From Salinivirgaceae bacterium (GTDB lineage: Bacteria > Bacteroidota > Bacteroidia > Bacteroidales > SZUA-534): DNA of 64,000 nucleotides. Shown piece by piece: positions 43,304-51,007 of this stretch. A program made the translations under genes and the position numbers. The notes under the pieces are model-generated. The model was not told where the DNA came from. It saw only the letters and a list, made by a program, of their open reading frames with translations, and did no database searches. Positions within the stretch are counted from its first letter, which is position 1; every line of letters starts with the position of its first letter. Location of the stretch: assembly GCA_017557785.1 (NCBI GenBank), contig JAFYYA010000084.1:1-64000 (forward strand), in the 5' to 3' direction.

Positions 43304-45670
43304 ATGATTTTCAAAAAACGCATACATAGAAAAATGATGTTCTATTTCCTTGGAGCATCACTGTTGGTATATGTGGCATCGCTCGGATATGTCGGGATTG
43401 AAGTGAAAAACATATCAGAAGATATGGCCAGCACCGACATTATCAAAAAATCGAACGACCTGTCGAACAAGGTTCTCGGACTGATTGACGGCAAGGCGGG
43501 GATAGTCGAGTCGCTTGCACAGACAATGCAGGAGTATGAAGGCATGGAAGAAAGTATTCGTCGCCAAACCTTTACAGAAATGCTACGCAAGGTAATTGAA
43601 GACAACAGCGATATTCTGTCGATATGGTCGGTTTGGGAACCTAATTCCATCGACGAGCGCGACGAAGAGTGCATCCTGGCCCCCGATGCCACCGCCATCG
43701 GCAACTATTCGCCATCGTTCTACCGCCAGGGCGATGAAATAAAAGTTGAGGTAAATTCGAATATGCCGCCTTATGAAAAACCATACTACACCATCCCGCG
43801 CGAAACTATGAGTGTATCGCTGCTCGACCCTTATATGTACAGTTACAACAAAGGCGTTGAAGACTCGATGCTGATAACATCGATAATTGCGCCAATACAG
43901 TTGTGGGGCGAGTTCCAGGGCGTTGTCGGCATCGATTTCGCACTTGGCTATGTGGAGAAAGCTATAGAAGACTACCAGACTGACACTGGTGAGCGTATTT
44001 ATCTGATGGCCGACAACGGAAAGTTCGTCTATAACACCAACATCGATAAAGTGGGCGAGGAGCAGACATTCTTTGCCGATTCGGTTTTTGAATCGCTGAC
44101 TGATACCATATATGTTGGTTCTGACGAAAATAAGAAATCCGCCATTACGGTTCTGAAGCGCATCGATATGGCAAACACCCATTGGGAACTGCTAACCACC
44201 GTGCCAGTGACTGAAGCCTATGCGGAAGCCAACAGGTCGTTCATCAATGTGGTTATCCTTATTCTGGCCGGATTCATACTTCTATCGTTTGTGATTTCAC
44301 TTGTGGCGCGCAACATTTCGGCATCGATTGTGAACATCAACAACAAGTTGGCAGGCTTGTCGCTGGGTATCATCAGCAAAAACAGCAACGATAGGAAAGT
44401 GATCGAAAGTGAGATAACCGACCTTAATGGTGCACTCGACAATCTGTTTGACAGTCTTCAGGCTTCGGTTGATTTTGCGGGCGAGATTGGCAAGGGCAAC
44501 CTTAACGCAGAGTATCACTTGCTGAGCGACGACGACACATTGGGCGCATCGCTGATAACAATGCAGAATAGTCTTATCGAAGCCAAAAAGGAGGAGGACA
44601 AGAAGAAACTGCTCGACGACCAGCGCAACTGGGTAACGCACGGTCTGGCCAACTTTGGCGAGATCATCCGTCAGGATAACGACAATGTTGAAGATTTTGC
44701 CATGAATCTGCTGTCGCAACTGCTCAAGTATGTTGATGTGGTGCAGGGTGCCATCTACTTCAAGAAGGAAGACCCGTACAGCGATGAGATGAAATTCGAA
44801 AACAAAGCCGCCATTGCTTACGGCAAGCAGATAATGCTAGAGAATGCCGAAGTTACGGCCAAGGACGGCATTTTCGGACGCTCAATCGACGAGATGAAAT
44901 GTATCTATCTTGAGGATATCCCCGACAGTTACGTAACCTTTACGCAAGGCAAAAAAGAAGCGCAAAAGCCGCGCAATTTGCTGGTTGTGCCGATGATTGT
45001 CAACGATGAGATTTTCGGTATAATGGAACTTGTATCGTACAACCACATTGAGCAGTACAAAATAGAGTTCATTGAAAAACTATGCGAGAACATTGCATCA
45101 GTAGTGTCGAGCGTCAACACCAATATTCATAACGCGCACCTGCTTGAGCAGTCGAACGAACAAGCTGAGGAGTTGTCGCAGCATGAGGAGGAAATGCGTC
45201 AGAATCTTGAAGAGATGCAGGCCACTCAGGAAGAAGCATCCAAGCGTCATGACACACTAAACGCCCAACTGATGGCGTTCTACAGCGGTTTGATGGTTGC
45301 CGAACTCGACCTTGAAGGAAATATTCTGAACATGTCGAAAAAAATGGCGCGGTTCTATGGCATAAACCCCGATAACGTTGAAGGTACGCCGTTCGCCACT
45401 TTGATCGCCCAGGACGATGCCGAACGCGAAGCTTATATGAATGAGTTCTGGACTGCGCTGGTTGCCAACGGAAAAGCCTTGCGCGAACAGAATGCTGACA
45501 TCCGCGGAAAAGATATCTATGCCACAGAGCACTATAAAGTCATCTACAAAGATGACATGCCGTACCGTGTGATTGTGGTGGCAATCAGTAGGATGCGAGA
45601 GAAGGAATTAAACGAGCGCCTGCAAGTCGAAATACAATCATATATCGACGAGCATGGCGGAAAAGCTTAA
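43304..45670 (+). CDS. Cache-HAMP-GAF-PAS sensor, paralog without Hpt-like tail
   Basis: The protein has 788 residues: TM1 about 10-32, a dCache-like periplasmic domain (SIWSVWEPNSID, VVGIDFALGYVEKAIEDY), TM2 about 313-336, HAMP, GAF about 446-609, the same coiled-coil signature (HEEEMRQNLEEMQATQEE) and a PAS domain about 650-766, ending shortly after. It aligns domain by domain with the upstream gene product but ends without the Hpt-like tail. No catalytic output is visible. A 12-nt gap shows co-transcription. The two may hetero-oligomerise through the coiled coil, which is inference. Confidence 0.82.
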   Translation: MIFKKRIHRKMMFYFLGASLLVYVASLGYVGIEVKNISEDMASTDIIKKSNDLSNKVLGLIDGKAGIVESLAQTMQEYEGMEESIRRQTFTEMLRKVIEDNSDILSIWSVWEPNSIDERDEECILAPDATAIGNYSPSFYRQGDEIKVEVNSNMPPYEKPYYTIPRETMSVSLLDPYMYSYNKGVEDSMLITSIIAPIQLWGEFQGVVGIDFALGYVEKAIEDYQTDTGERIYLMADNGKFVYNTNIDKVGEEQTFFADSVFESLTDTIYVGSDENKKSAITVLKRIDMANTHWELLTTVPVTEAYAEANRSFINVVILILAGFILLSFVISLVARNISASIVNINNKLAGLSLGIISKNSNDRKVIESEITDLNGALDNLFDSLQASVDFAGEIGKGNLNAEYHLLSDDDTLGASLITMQNSLIEAKKEEDKKKLLDDQRNWVTHGLANFGEIIRQDNDNVEDFAMNLLSQLLKYVDVVQGAIYFKKEDPYSDEMKFENKAAIAYGKQIMLENAEVTAKDGIFGRSIDEMKCIYLEDIPDSYVTFTQGKKEAQKPRNLLVVPMIVNDEIFGIMELVSYNHIEQYKIEFIEKLCENIASVVSSVNTNIHNAHLLEQSNEQAEELSQHEEEMRQNLEEMQATQEEASKRHDTLNAQLMAFYSGLMVAELDLEGNILNMSKKMARFYGINPDNVEGTPFATLIAQDDAEREAYMNEFWTALVANGKALREQNADIRGKDIYATEHYKVIYKDDMPYRVIVVAISRMREKELNERLQVEIQSYIDEHGGKA

Positions 45671-45742
45671 ACTTTGGAATAGATAAGGGTAAATTTGCAA
45701 GGCAGTTTAATTGCCTTTGCCAAATTTTGGATATAAAAATGT

Positions 45743-45768
45743 TAGGGGCTGAAGGCCCCTACTTTTTT
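45743..45768 (+). terminator. Terminator of the sensor operon
   Basis: TAGGGGC (45743-45749) pairs with GCCCCTA (45755-45761), loop TGAAG, then CTTTTTT. Confidence 0.85.
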
Positions 45769-45800
45769 GCAGGCTATTGGATCCGTAATTCGGTAATCAT

Positions 45801-45837
45801 ACAAAAAACAAAAGGCATCCCAAATTGGAATGCCTTT
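45801..45837 (-). terminator. Terminator of the rplM-rpsI-rpsB-tsf operon
   Basis: AAAGGCAT and ATGCCTTT pair with a small internal mismatch and two more G-C pairs; on the minus strand the stem is followed by a T-rich run. Confidence 0.75.
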
Positions 45838-45861
45838 CATTTTTATAGATTTTGAAAAATC

Positions 45862-46860
45862 TTAGTCTTTCAAAGCATAGCGTTTGAAGCCGGTGCAAGT
45901 CAGACCTTTCGATGCTGCGTCCATCATCTGGGCAACATTGATTTTGGCGTCCTTGATGAACTCTTGGTTCAACAAAGTGCTGTCTTTGAAGAACTTGTTC
46001 AAACGGCCTTGTGCAATGTTCTGAACCATTTGCTCCTTCAGGTTGGCAGCGGCTTCAACCGATACTTTCGCACGGATGTCGCGGGCCTGCTGTGCCTGCT
46101 CAGGAGTCAGCCAGCCTTTGGCTGTGTTCGACTCAATGTGGTCTTCAGAGTCAACGTGAGCAGGATTGATGCCGGCTTTTTTCAAAGCAGCGTCAACAGC
46201 TTTGGCAACCAATTCCTCTTTAGTCTTCTCAATAGCCACAGTCAACTCGTTCTCGACAACTGCTGCCGGAACATCGTCTTTGCTGAGCGATACAGGGTTC
46301 ATAGCTGCAACTTGCATTGCAACGTCTTTGTAAACCTGTGCGTCAACACCGGCCTTGTTGAAGGCTGCCAGAGTTGCCAGTTTGTTGCCCATATGGATGT
46401 AGGCGCAAACAACCTCGCCCGAAAGCGATTCATAGCAAGCCAGTTCAAGTTTCTCGCCGATGATACCGATTTGCTCGGTGATGATGCCCTCAACGTCTTT
46501 GCCGTTCTTGAACGGAAGAGCCTTCAAGGCTGCAAGGTCGGCAGGCTGTTTCTCGAGAGCCAGGTCGCAAATCTCGTGAGCGAGTTTTACGAAATCCTCG
46601 TTTTTAGCCACAAAGTCAGTCTCGCAGTTAAGAGCGATGAGTGCGCCGTGTTTGCCGTCGGCTGATACTTTGGCAATCACATTGCCTTCCGAAGCCTCGC
46701 GGTCGGCACGTTTGCTGGCAACAGCCTGTCCCTTCTCGCGGATGATTTGGATGGCACGGTCAAAATCGCCGTTGGCTTCGGTAAGGGCCTTTTTGCAGTC
46801 CATCATACCGGCGCCAGTGGTTTTGCGCAGTTTTGCTACGTCAGATGCTGATATTGACAT
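45862..46860 (-). CDS. tsf: Elongation factor Ts
   Basis: The protein has 332 residues. It exchanges GDP for GTP on EF-Tu. An N-terminal UBA-like domain (ASDVAKLRKTTGAGMMDCKK) precedes the core with ALNCETDFVAKNEDF, the TDFVAKN contact motif for EF-Tu. The length exceeds the E. coli protein (283), as is common in Bacteroidetes. The gap to rpsB is 18 nt, and it is the last gene of the operon. Confidence 0.97.
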   Translation of the reverse strand: MSISASDVAKLRKTTGAGMMDCKKALTEANGDFDRAIQIIREKGQAVASKRADREASEGNVIAKVSADGKHGALIALNCETDFVAKNEDFVKLAHEICDLALEKQPADLAALKALPFKNGKDVEGIITEQIGIIGEKLELACYESLSGEVVCAYIHMGNKLATLAAFNKAGVDAQVYKDVAMQVAAMNPVSLSKDDVPAAVVENELTVAIEKTKEELVAKAVDAALKKAGINPAHVDSEDHIESNTAKGWLTPEQAQQARDIRAKVSVEAAANLKEQMVQNIAQGRLNKFFKDSTLLNQEFIKDAKINVAQMMDAASKGLTCTGFKRYALKD

Positions 46861-46878
46861 AATCTTAATCGTTTTTAA

Positions 46879-47721
46879 TTATTCTGCCGATTCCTCGGTT
46901 TCGTTTTCGTTGGCTTCCTCGGCCTCTGCTTCAGCCTCGTCTTCAGTCGACGCTACTTTCTTGGCAGCTGATTTTTTGCCGCCTTTAGCAGGTTTCTGCT
47001 CTTCGCCTTCAGCAGGCTCTTTGTCTTTTTCGGCTTTGCGTTCGGCCAGGCCTTCCTGAATGGCGTCGCAAACAGCGCCCAGAACGAGCGAAATTGCTTT
47101 TGCTGCGTCGTCGTTGCACGGGATGGCGTAGTCAACAATGTTAGGATCTGAGTTGGTGTCGACCATAGCGAATACCGGAATCTGAAGGCGGTGTGCCTCA
47201 GCCACGGCAATCTTCTCTTTCTGAACGTCGATAACGAACAAGGCGGCGGGCAGACGGGTAAGGTCGGCGATGCTGCCAAGGTTTTTGGTCAGTTTGCTGC
47301 GTTGGCGGTCGACTTGCAGTCTCTCGCGTTTCGACAGGTGGTCAAGTGTTCCGTCCTGCTCCATCTTGTCGAACGAGCTCATTTTTTTGACTGCCTTGCG
47401 AACAGTGGGGAAGTTAGTCAGCATACCACCCGACCAGCGCTCTGATACGTACGGCATGTTGATTTTTTTAACTTGTTCTGCAAGAATATCTTTTGCTTGT
47501 TTTTTGGTGGCTACAAAAAGGATTTTGCGGCCTGATTTTGCTATCTGCTTAAGTGCATTAGCGGCTTCATCAACCTTTGCAACTGTCTTGTGCAGGTCGA
47601 TGATGTGGATTCCGTTCTTCTCCATGAAGATGTATGGAGCCATTGCCGGATTCCATTTTCTTTTCAGGTGGCCGAAGTGCGCACCTGCGTCTAATAATTC
47701 TTGAAAATTAACTCTTGACAT
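46879..47721 (-). CDS. rpsB: 30S ribosomal protein S2
   Basis: The protein has 280 residues: start FQELLDAGAHFGHLKRKWNP, then YVSERWSGGMLTNFPTVRK and PVFAMVDTNSDPNIVDY, all S2 signatures. From about residue 228 a tail of some 50 residues rich in Glu, Lys and Ala (ending ETEESAE) extends past the normal S2 end. A long hairpin lies in its 5' leader (47760-47797). Confidence 0.97.
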   Translation of the reverse strand: MSRVNFQELLDAGAHFGHLKRKWNPAMAPYIFMEKNGIHIIDLHKTVAKVDEAANALKQIAKSGRKILFVATKKQAKDILAEQVKKINMPYVSERWSGGMLTNFPTVRKAVKKMSSFDKMEQDGTLDHLSKRERLQVDRQRSKLTKNLGSIADLTRLPAALFVIDVQKEKIAVAEAHRLQIPVFAMVDTNSDPNIVDYAIPCNDDAAKAISLVLGAVCDAIQEGLAERKAEKDKEPAEGEEQKPAKGGKKSAAKKVASTEDEAEAEAEEANENETEESAE

Positions 47722-47759
47722 TTTTGTTTGTTTTTCGTTTACATTCTTGTTGTAAAAGC

Positions 47760-47797
47760 AATTGTTAAGTAGTTCTGCTTCAGAAGTCTTAACAATT
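47760..47797 (-). promoter_or_regulatory. Long hairpin in the rpsB leader
   Basis: AATTGTTAAG (47760-47769) pairs perfectly with CTTAACAATT (47788-47797); inside, TTCTG pairs with CAGAA around CTT. On the minus strand it sits 39 nt before the rpsB start and 33 nt after the rpsI stop, with no U tract. A structure in this position is a candidate for S2 autoregulation or mRNA processing. Confidence 0.5.
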
Positions 47798-47829
47798 TAG
47801 ATACTAAACGATATTCTCGTGCAGCATCA

Positions 47830-48216
47830 TTAACGCTTACTGAACTGGAATCTCTTGCGAGCCTTCTTCTGACCAGGTTTCTTACGTTCAACCTCACGTG
47901 GGTCGCGGGTAACAAATCCGGCAGCCTTCAGAGGCTTGCGGTTTTCCTCGTCAAATTTCATCAGCGCGCGGGTGATTCCCAGACGAACGGCCTCAGCCTG
48001 TCCTTTCACACCACCACCGTCGATGGTTGCTTTGACATCGAATTTGCCATTAAGCGACAATACACCAAAAGGTTGCATAACAATGTACTGCAGGGTGTCA
48101 ATCGGGAAATACTCCTTGTAATCCTTGCCGTTAACTGTTACGTTGCCTGTTCCTTGGCTCAAGTAAACGCGAGCGATAGCGGACTTTCTGCGTCCAACTG
48201 CATTAATTACTTCCAT
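47830..48216 (-). CDS. rpsI: 30S ribosomal protein S9
   Basis: The protein has 128 residues: start NAVGRRKSAIARVYLSQG, KYFP equivalent KEYFPIDTLQ, GGGVKGQAEAVRLGITRALM, and the basic tail KKPGQKKARKRFQFSKR that reaches the P-site tRNA. The length is normal. It is one nt from rplM. Confidence 0.97.
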   Translation of the reverse strand: MEVINAVGRRKSAIARVYLSQGTGNVTVNGKDYKEYFPIDTLQYIVMQPFGVLSLNGKFDVKATIDGGGVKGQAEAVRLGITRALMKFDEENRKPLKAAGFVTRDPREVERKKPGQKKARKRFQFSKR

Positions 48217-48217
48217 T

Positions 48218-48673
48218 TTACTTGATTGAATTTAAGTTAATCAATTCAGGCTGCTGAGCTGTGTGTGGATGGCTCTCGCCTGCATAAACATAAAGGTTGC
48301 GGTAGAGGGCTGCGCCGAGACGATTCTTCGGAAGCATACCTTTTACTGCTGTTTCTACCATTGCAATCGGGTTTTTAGCCATAAGTTTTTCTGCAACGAT
48401 AGTGCGTTGACCACCGGGATAGCCGGTGTAGTGTGTGTACTCTTTACCTGCCCATTTGTTGCCTGTAAGTTGAACTTTTTCGGCGTTGATAATGATGACA
48501 TTATCGCCGCAGTCAACGTGGGGGGTAAAGTTGGTTTTGTGCTTGCCTCTCAACAGATAGGCGGCACTGCTGGCAAGACGGCCCAAGACTTGGTCTTTGG
48601 CGTCGATGACAACCCATTTCTTCTCAACGGTTGTCTTGTTTGCCGAGATGGTTTTCAAACTAAGTGTGTCCAC
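48218..48673 (-). CDS. rplM: 50S ribosomal protein L13
   Basis: The protein has 151 residues: VVIDAKDQVLGRLASSAAYL, NVIIINAEKVQLTGNKW, YTHYTGYPGGQR and GMLPKNRLGAALYRNLYVY. The length is normal. It is the first gene of the rplM-rpsI-rpsB-tsf operon. Confidence 0.97.
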   Translation of the reverse strand: MDTLSLKTISANKTTVEKKWVVIDAKDQVLGRLASSAAYLLRGKHKTNFTPHVDCGDNVIIINAEKVQLTGNKWAGKEYTHYTGYPGGQRTIVAEKLMAKNPIAMVETAVKGMLPKNRLGAALYRNLYVYAGESHPHTAQQPELINLNSIK

Positions 48674-49000
48674 TCTAATCCTAACTTTTTAATTAATAAA
48701 TAAATACTATCCACATTTCCCCAAATGTGGACTGCAAAAATACAATTTTATATCAAACGAACAATTATTATCAATATCATTTTGTTGATATGGAATTTGG
48801 TTTGATAATCAAATGGTTGCTTGTGCTAATGTTATTAATGACGCCCTGCGAGAGTCGGTTGGGGCGCCGAAAAACGGAATTATTCCGCGTTTTTAATGAT
48901 TATTATTCGCTTTTTTCCGGTGCTGAAAGGTTTGAACGGAAAACATATATAATATGTGTGGCTCGCTTATATATAATACCAGGCGCACTTTTTTTTAGTC
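48674..49000. other. 327-nt intergenic region between rplM and the repeat-protein gene
   Basis: It contains the rplM promoter, a plus-strand hairpin near 48872-48890 (CGGAA with TTCCG) and a perfect palindrome ACATAT-ATA-ATATGT at 48943-48957, either of which may help end the minus-strand transcript arriving from 49001. The long plus-strand reading frame here is not supported as a gene. Confidence 0.6.
48735..48765 (-). promoter_or_regulatory. Promoter of the rplM operon
   Basis: On the minus strand TATTTTTG (48735-48742) matches TAnnTTTG, and ATTG (48762-48765) lies 19 nt upstream, the usual spacing of the -33 element. Confidence 0.65.
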
Positions 49001-50089
49001 CTACTTCTTGTATGTCTTTTCGTTGTAGTATATTTTTGTGGTGTTCAGGCCTTCGTTGAAAACAACCACATCGCCCACAGCCGTGTAGCCATTGATTGGG
49101 CCATACGATATGATGTGTTTCTCGCCATCTTCAAACACTGCCAGATATCCGTTCTGATCGATATAGGTCAGCAGGTTGCCGTTGATGCTGTAACTTTGCG
49201 GCACGTAGTTCTCGACCAGATACTGTTCGCCGTCGATGAAAGTGAAAAATTGTCCTTGAAGGCTGTATATAAGCATTTTGCGATTCAAATCATACATATC
49301 GGGGGCGAATCCGGAAATGTCGTAAATCTCGCCGTTGCTGAAAAGTCTGAAGTTTTCCATGCTGTTGATAAAAGCCACCTGCTCATATCCGCATTTGAAC
49401 GATTTTGGCGCAAACTGTTCAATGTCGTTCATCTCGCCGTTGTGGAAAATCCGGAACGCGCCATCAGAATGGTCGACAAACGCGCCCACGTTGCGCCCCA
49501 GCCCAACACTGATGCCGTCAATGACATTGAAAAGTTCGTAAACGTGGTCGTCGCAAACCAGCCGCAGCACGTCGTGCATATCGACAAATGCAACGGTGTT
49601 GGCGCCCACCCAGAAGTCGGCATCGTTGCCCACGATGATGTCGGCCAACTCGATTATGCGGCCGTCAGAGTAGATCGAAAAATAGTGTTTGTTGGTGTCG
49701 ATGAAAGCCACCACGCTGTCGCCAACCATAAATCGGCCGGCGAATCCCGACAGCAATCGCCGATTGCCTTGTTCAAAAACGTAGAGCTGCGAACCAACGC
49801 TGAAAGTGAACAGGTTGTCGGTTATGGTGTAGCTGTCGACTGACGGTGACACATTGTAGCTGATATGATTGGCATATGCCTTCAGATGCCCACCGTTGCT
49901 CACGTAAGCCACACAACCGCTACCCACGGCAAACGATTTGACTTCCTGAAACTCTAATTGCCGGAAGTTGCCGTCATCGAAGACAATAAAGTTTTTGTCG
50001 TAGTCGGTGTACGCGCCAAGCGACTGGCCAACAGCCGGATGCACAGACAGTGCCATCAGGACGATTGTAAGAAATCGGGTGGTTCGCAT
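49001..50089 (-). CDS. Exported protein of about ten 35-residue repeats (propeller-like), unknown
   Basis: The protein has 362 residues with signal peptide MRTTRFLTIVLMALSVHPAVG. The rest divides into about ten repeats of 33-39 residues with the pattern VAFxD-x(4-6)-FRIFxNGExxxI-x(2)-FxP-x(3)-Y-x(3)-N: for example GAFVDHSDGAFRIFHNGEM, VAFINSMENFRLFSNGEIY, LTYIDQNGYLAVFEDGEKH. Two short strands and a turn per repeat suggest a beta-propeller or solenoid. I do not recognise the family; it is distantly like WG repeats. It is the only gene on its transcript as far as can be seen. Confidence 0.75.
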   Translation of the reverse strand: MRTTRFLTIVLMALSVHPAVGQSLGAYTDYDKNFIVFDDGNFRQLEFQEVKSFAVGSGCVAYVSNGGHLKAYANHISYNVSPSVDSYTITDNLFTFSVGSQLYVFEQGNRRLLSGFAGRFMVGDSVVAFIDTNKHYFSIYSDGRIIELADIIVGNDADFWVGANTVAFVDMHDVLRLVCDDHVYELFNVIDGISVGLGRNVGAFVDHSDGAFRIFHNGEMNDIEQFAPKSFKCGYEQVAFINSMENFRLFSNGEIYDISGFAPDMYDLNRKMLIYSLQGQFFTFIDGEQYLVENYVPQSYSINGNLLTYIDQNGYLAVFEDGEKHIISYGPINGYTAVGDVVVFNEGLNTTKIYYNEKTYKK

Positions 50090-50124
50090 GGTTGGTTTAG
50101 TTTAAAGGTTTAGAAAGCATAATT

Positions 50125-50195
50125 AATGTATCCGTTCTTTTGTTTTTGTTTGCGTTTGTGTTTGTGTTATGGTTATAGTTATCGTTATCGTTTAT
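50125..50195. repeat. Degenerate GTTTGT/GTTATC word array
   Basis: The interval between two minus-strand genes is made of T-rich words of about six bases (GTTTTT, GTTTGC, GTTTGT, GTTATC), without an exact period. It resembles the degenerate tracts near 3656-3690 and 19741-19780. Confidence 0.5.
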
Positions 50196-50758
50196 TCTCT
50201 TATCACCTTCACTTCACCATTGCGGCCAATTTTCACAATGCCCGAAGCCTTATGTTTTGTTGTGTCGTCCTGGCGGTGTTTGACAACATAATCCACACTT
50301 TCGATAATGTGCGGGGCAATCTCGTCGAAGCAAGCCGGGGCAGGCTGCCCGCTGATGTTGGCCGATGTTGAGACAATGGGTTTGCGGAACCGGCTGATGA
50401 GTGTGGGGCAGAAATCGTCGGTAGCCACACGGATGCCAACGCTCTGGTCATCGGCGTTTACAACGTTGGTGGCCAGATTTTTTGCGCCTTCAAAAATTAC
50501 CGTGAGCGGTGATGTAGCAAGTTCAATCATGTCGAAGGCGATGTCAGGTGCGTCCTGCACATATGACGGTATGCGCCCCGCTGTATCGACCAGCACAATC
50601 AGCGACTTGTTGTCGGCCCGCTGCTTGATTTCGTAGATGCGCTTGACAGCATCGGCATTGGTGGCGTCGCAGCCCAACCCCCAAATGGTATCGGTGGGGT
50701 AGAGAATCACACCGCCAGCACGCAGCACTTCAAGCGCGTTTTTAATGTCTTCGTTCAT
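50192..50758 (-). CDS. tsaC: L-threonylcarbamoyladenylate synthase (short YrdC/TsaC type)
   Basis: The protein has 188 residues. It makes threonylcarbamoyl-AMP for the t6A37 modification of ANN-decoding tRNAs. Motifs: ILYPTDTIWGLGCDATN, YEIKQRADNKSLIVLV, PLTVIFEGAKNLATNV, GIRVATDDFC, and IVSTSANISGQPAP. The Sua5 C-terminal domain is absent, so it is the short form. I chose the ATG at 50758, directly after a promoter box, rather than the upstream ATG at 50863, which precedes the box. Confidence 0.92.
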   Translation of the reverse strand: MNEDIKNALEVLRAGGVILYPTDTIWGLGCDATNADAVKRIYEIKQRADNKSLIVLVDTAGRIPSYVQDAPDIAFDMIELATSPLTVIFEGAKNLATNVVNADDQSVGIRVATDDFCPTLISRFRKPIVSTSANISGQPAPACFDEIAPHIIESVDYVVKHRQDDTTKHKASGIVKIGRNGEVKVIRE

Positions 50759-50778
50759 CGCTCGATTCTTTTTTTTGC

Positions 50779-50786
50779 CAAAGATA
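50779..50786 (-). promoter_or_regulatory. -7 promoter box of tsaC
   Basis: On the minus strand TATCTTTG, an exact TAnnTTTG match, 20 nt before the start codon. Confidence 0.55.
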
Positions 50787-50949
50787 TGCATTTTGTCGGG
50801 TTGGACGGTCGCTTTCCGACAAACAAAAACGACCTGGCGGATGCCACTATGCCGATAAATCAAAAAAAACGAATAAAAACTTGCCCGTTACCGAAAATTT
50901 GTCTATTATTGGCAATGTATTTAATGGGTAAAAAATAAGATTTCTTGCT

Positions 50950-50983
50950 AAAGCCTTTCAGCGCGTTTCTGAAAGGCTTTTTT
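50950..50983 (+). terminator. Orphan terminator-like hairpin before the nif3-like gene
   Basis: AAAGCCTTTCAG (50950-50961) pairs perfectly with CTGAAAGGCTTT (50969-50980), followed by further T residues. No plus-strand gene lies upstream for it to terminate, because the neighbour at 50192-50758 points the other way. It is thus a leader attenuator or the end of a small RNA. Confidence 0.75.
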
Positions 50984-51007
50984 AAGTTCACGACAAAAAC
51001 TTTGAGA

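Noticed and set aside
40571..45670. Hybrid histidine kinases
   Set aside because: No HisKA dimerisation helix with H-E/D and no HATPase N/G boxes could be found in either protein.
48727..49059. 110-residue plus-strand frame in the rplM upstream region
   Set aside because: Its 3' part is antisense to the repeat-protein gene, its start overlaps the rplM promoter, and the sequence shows no family features or promoter box of its own.
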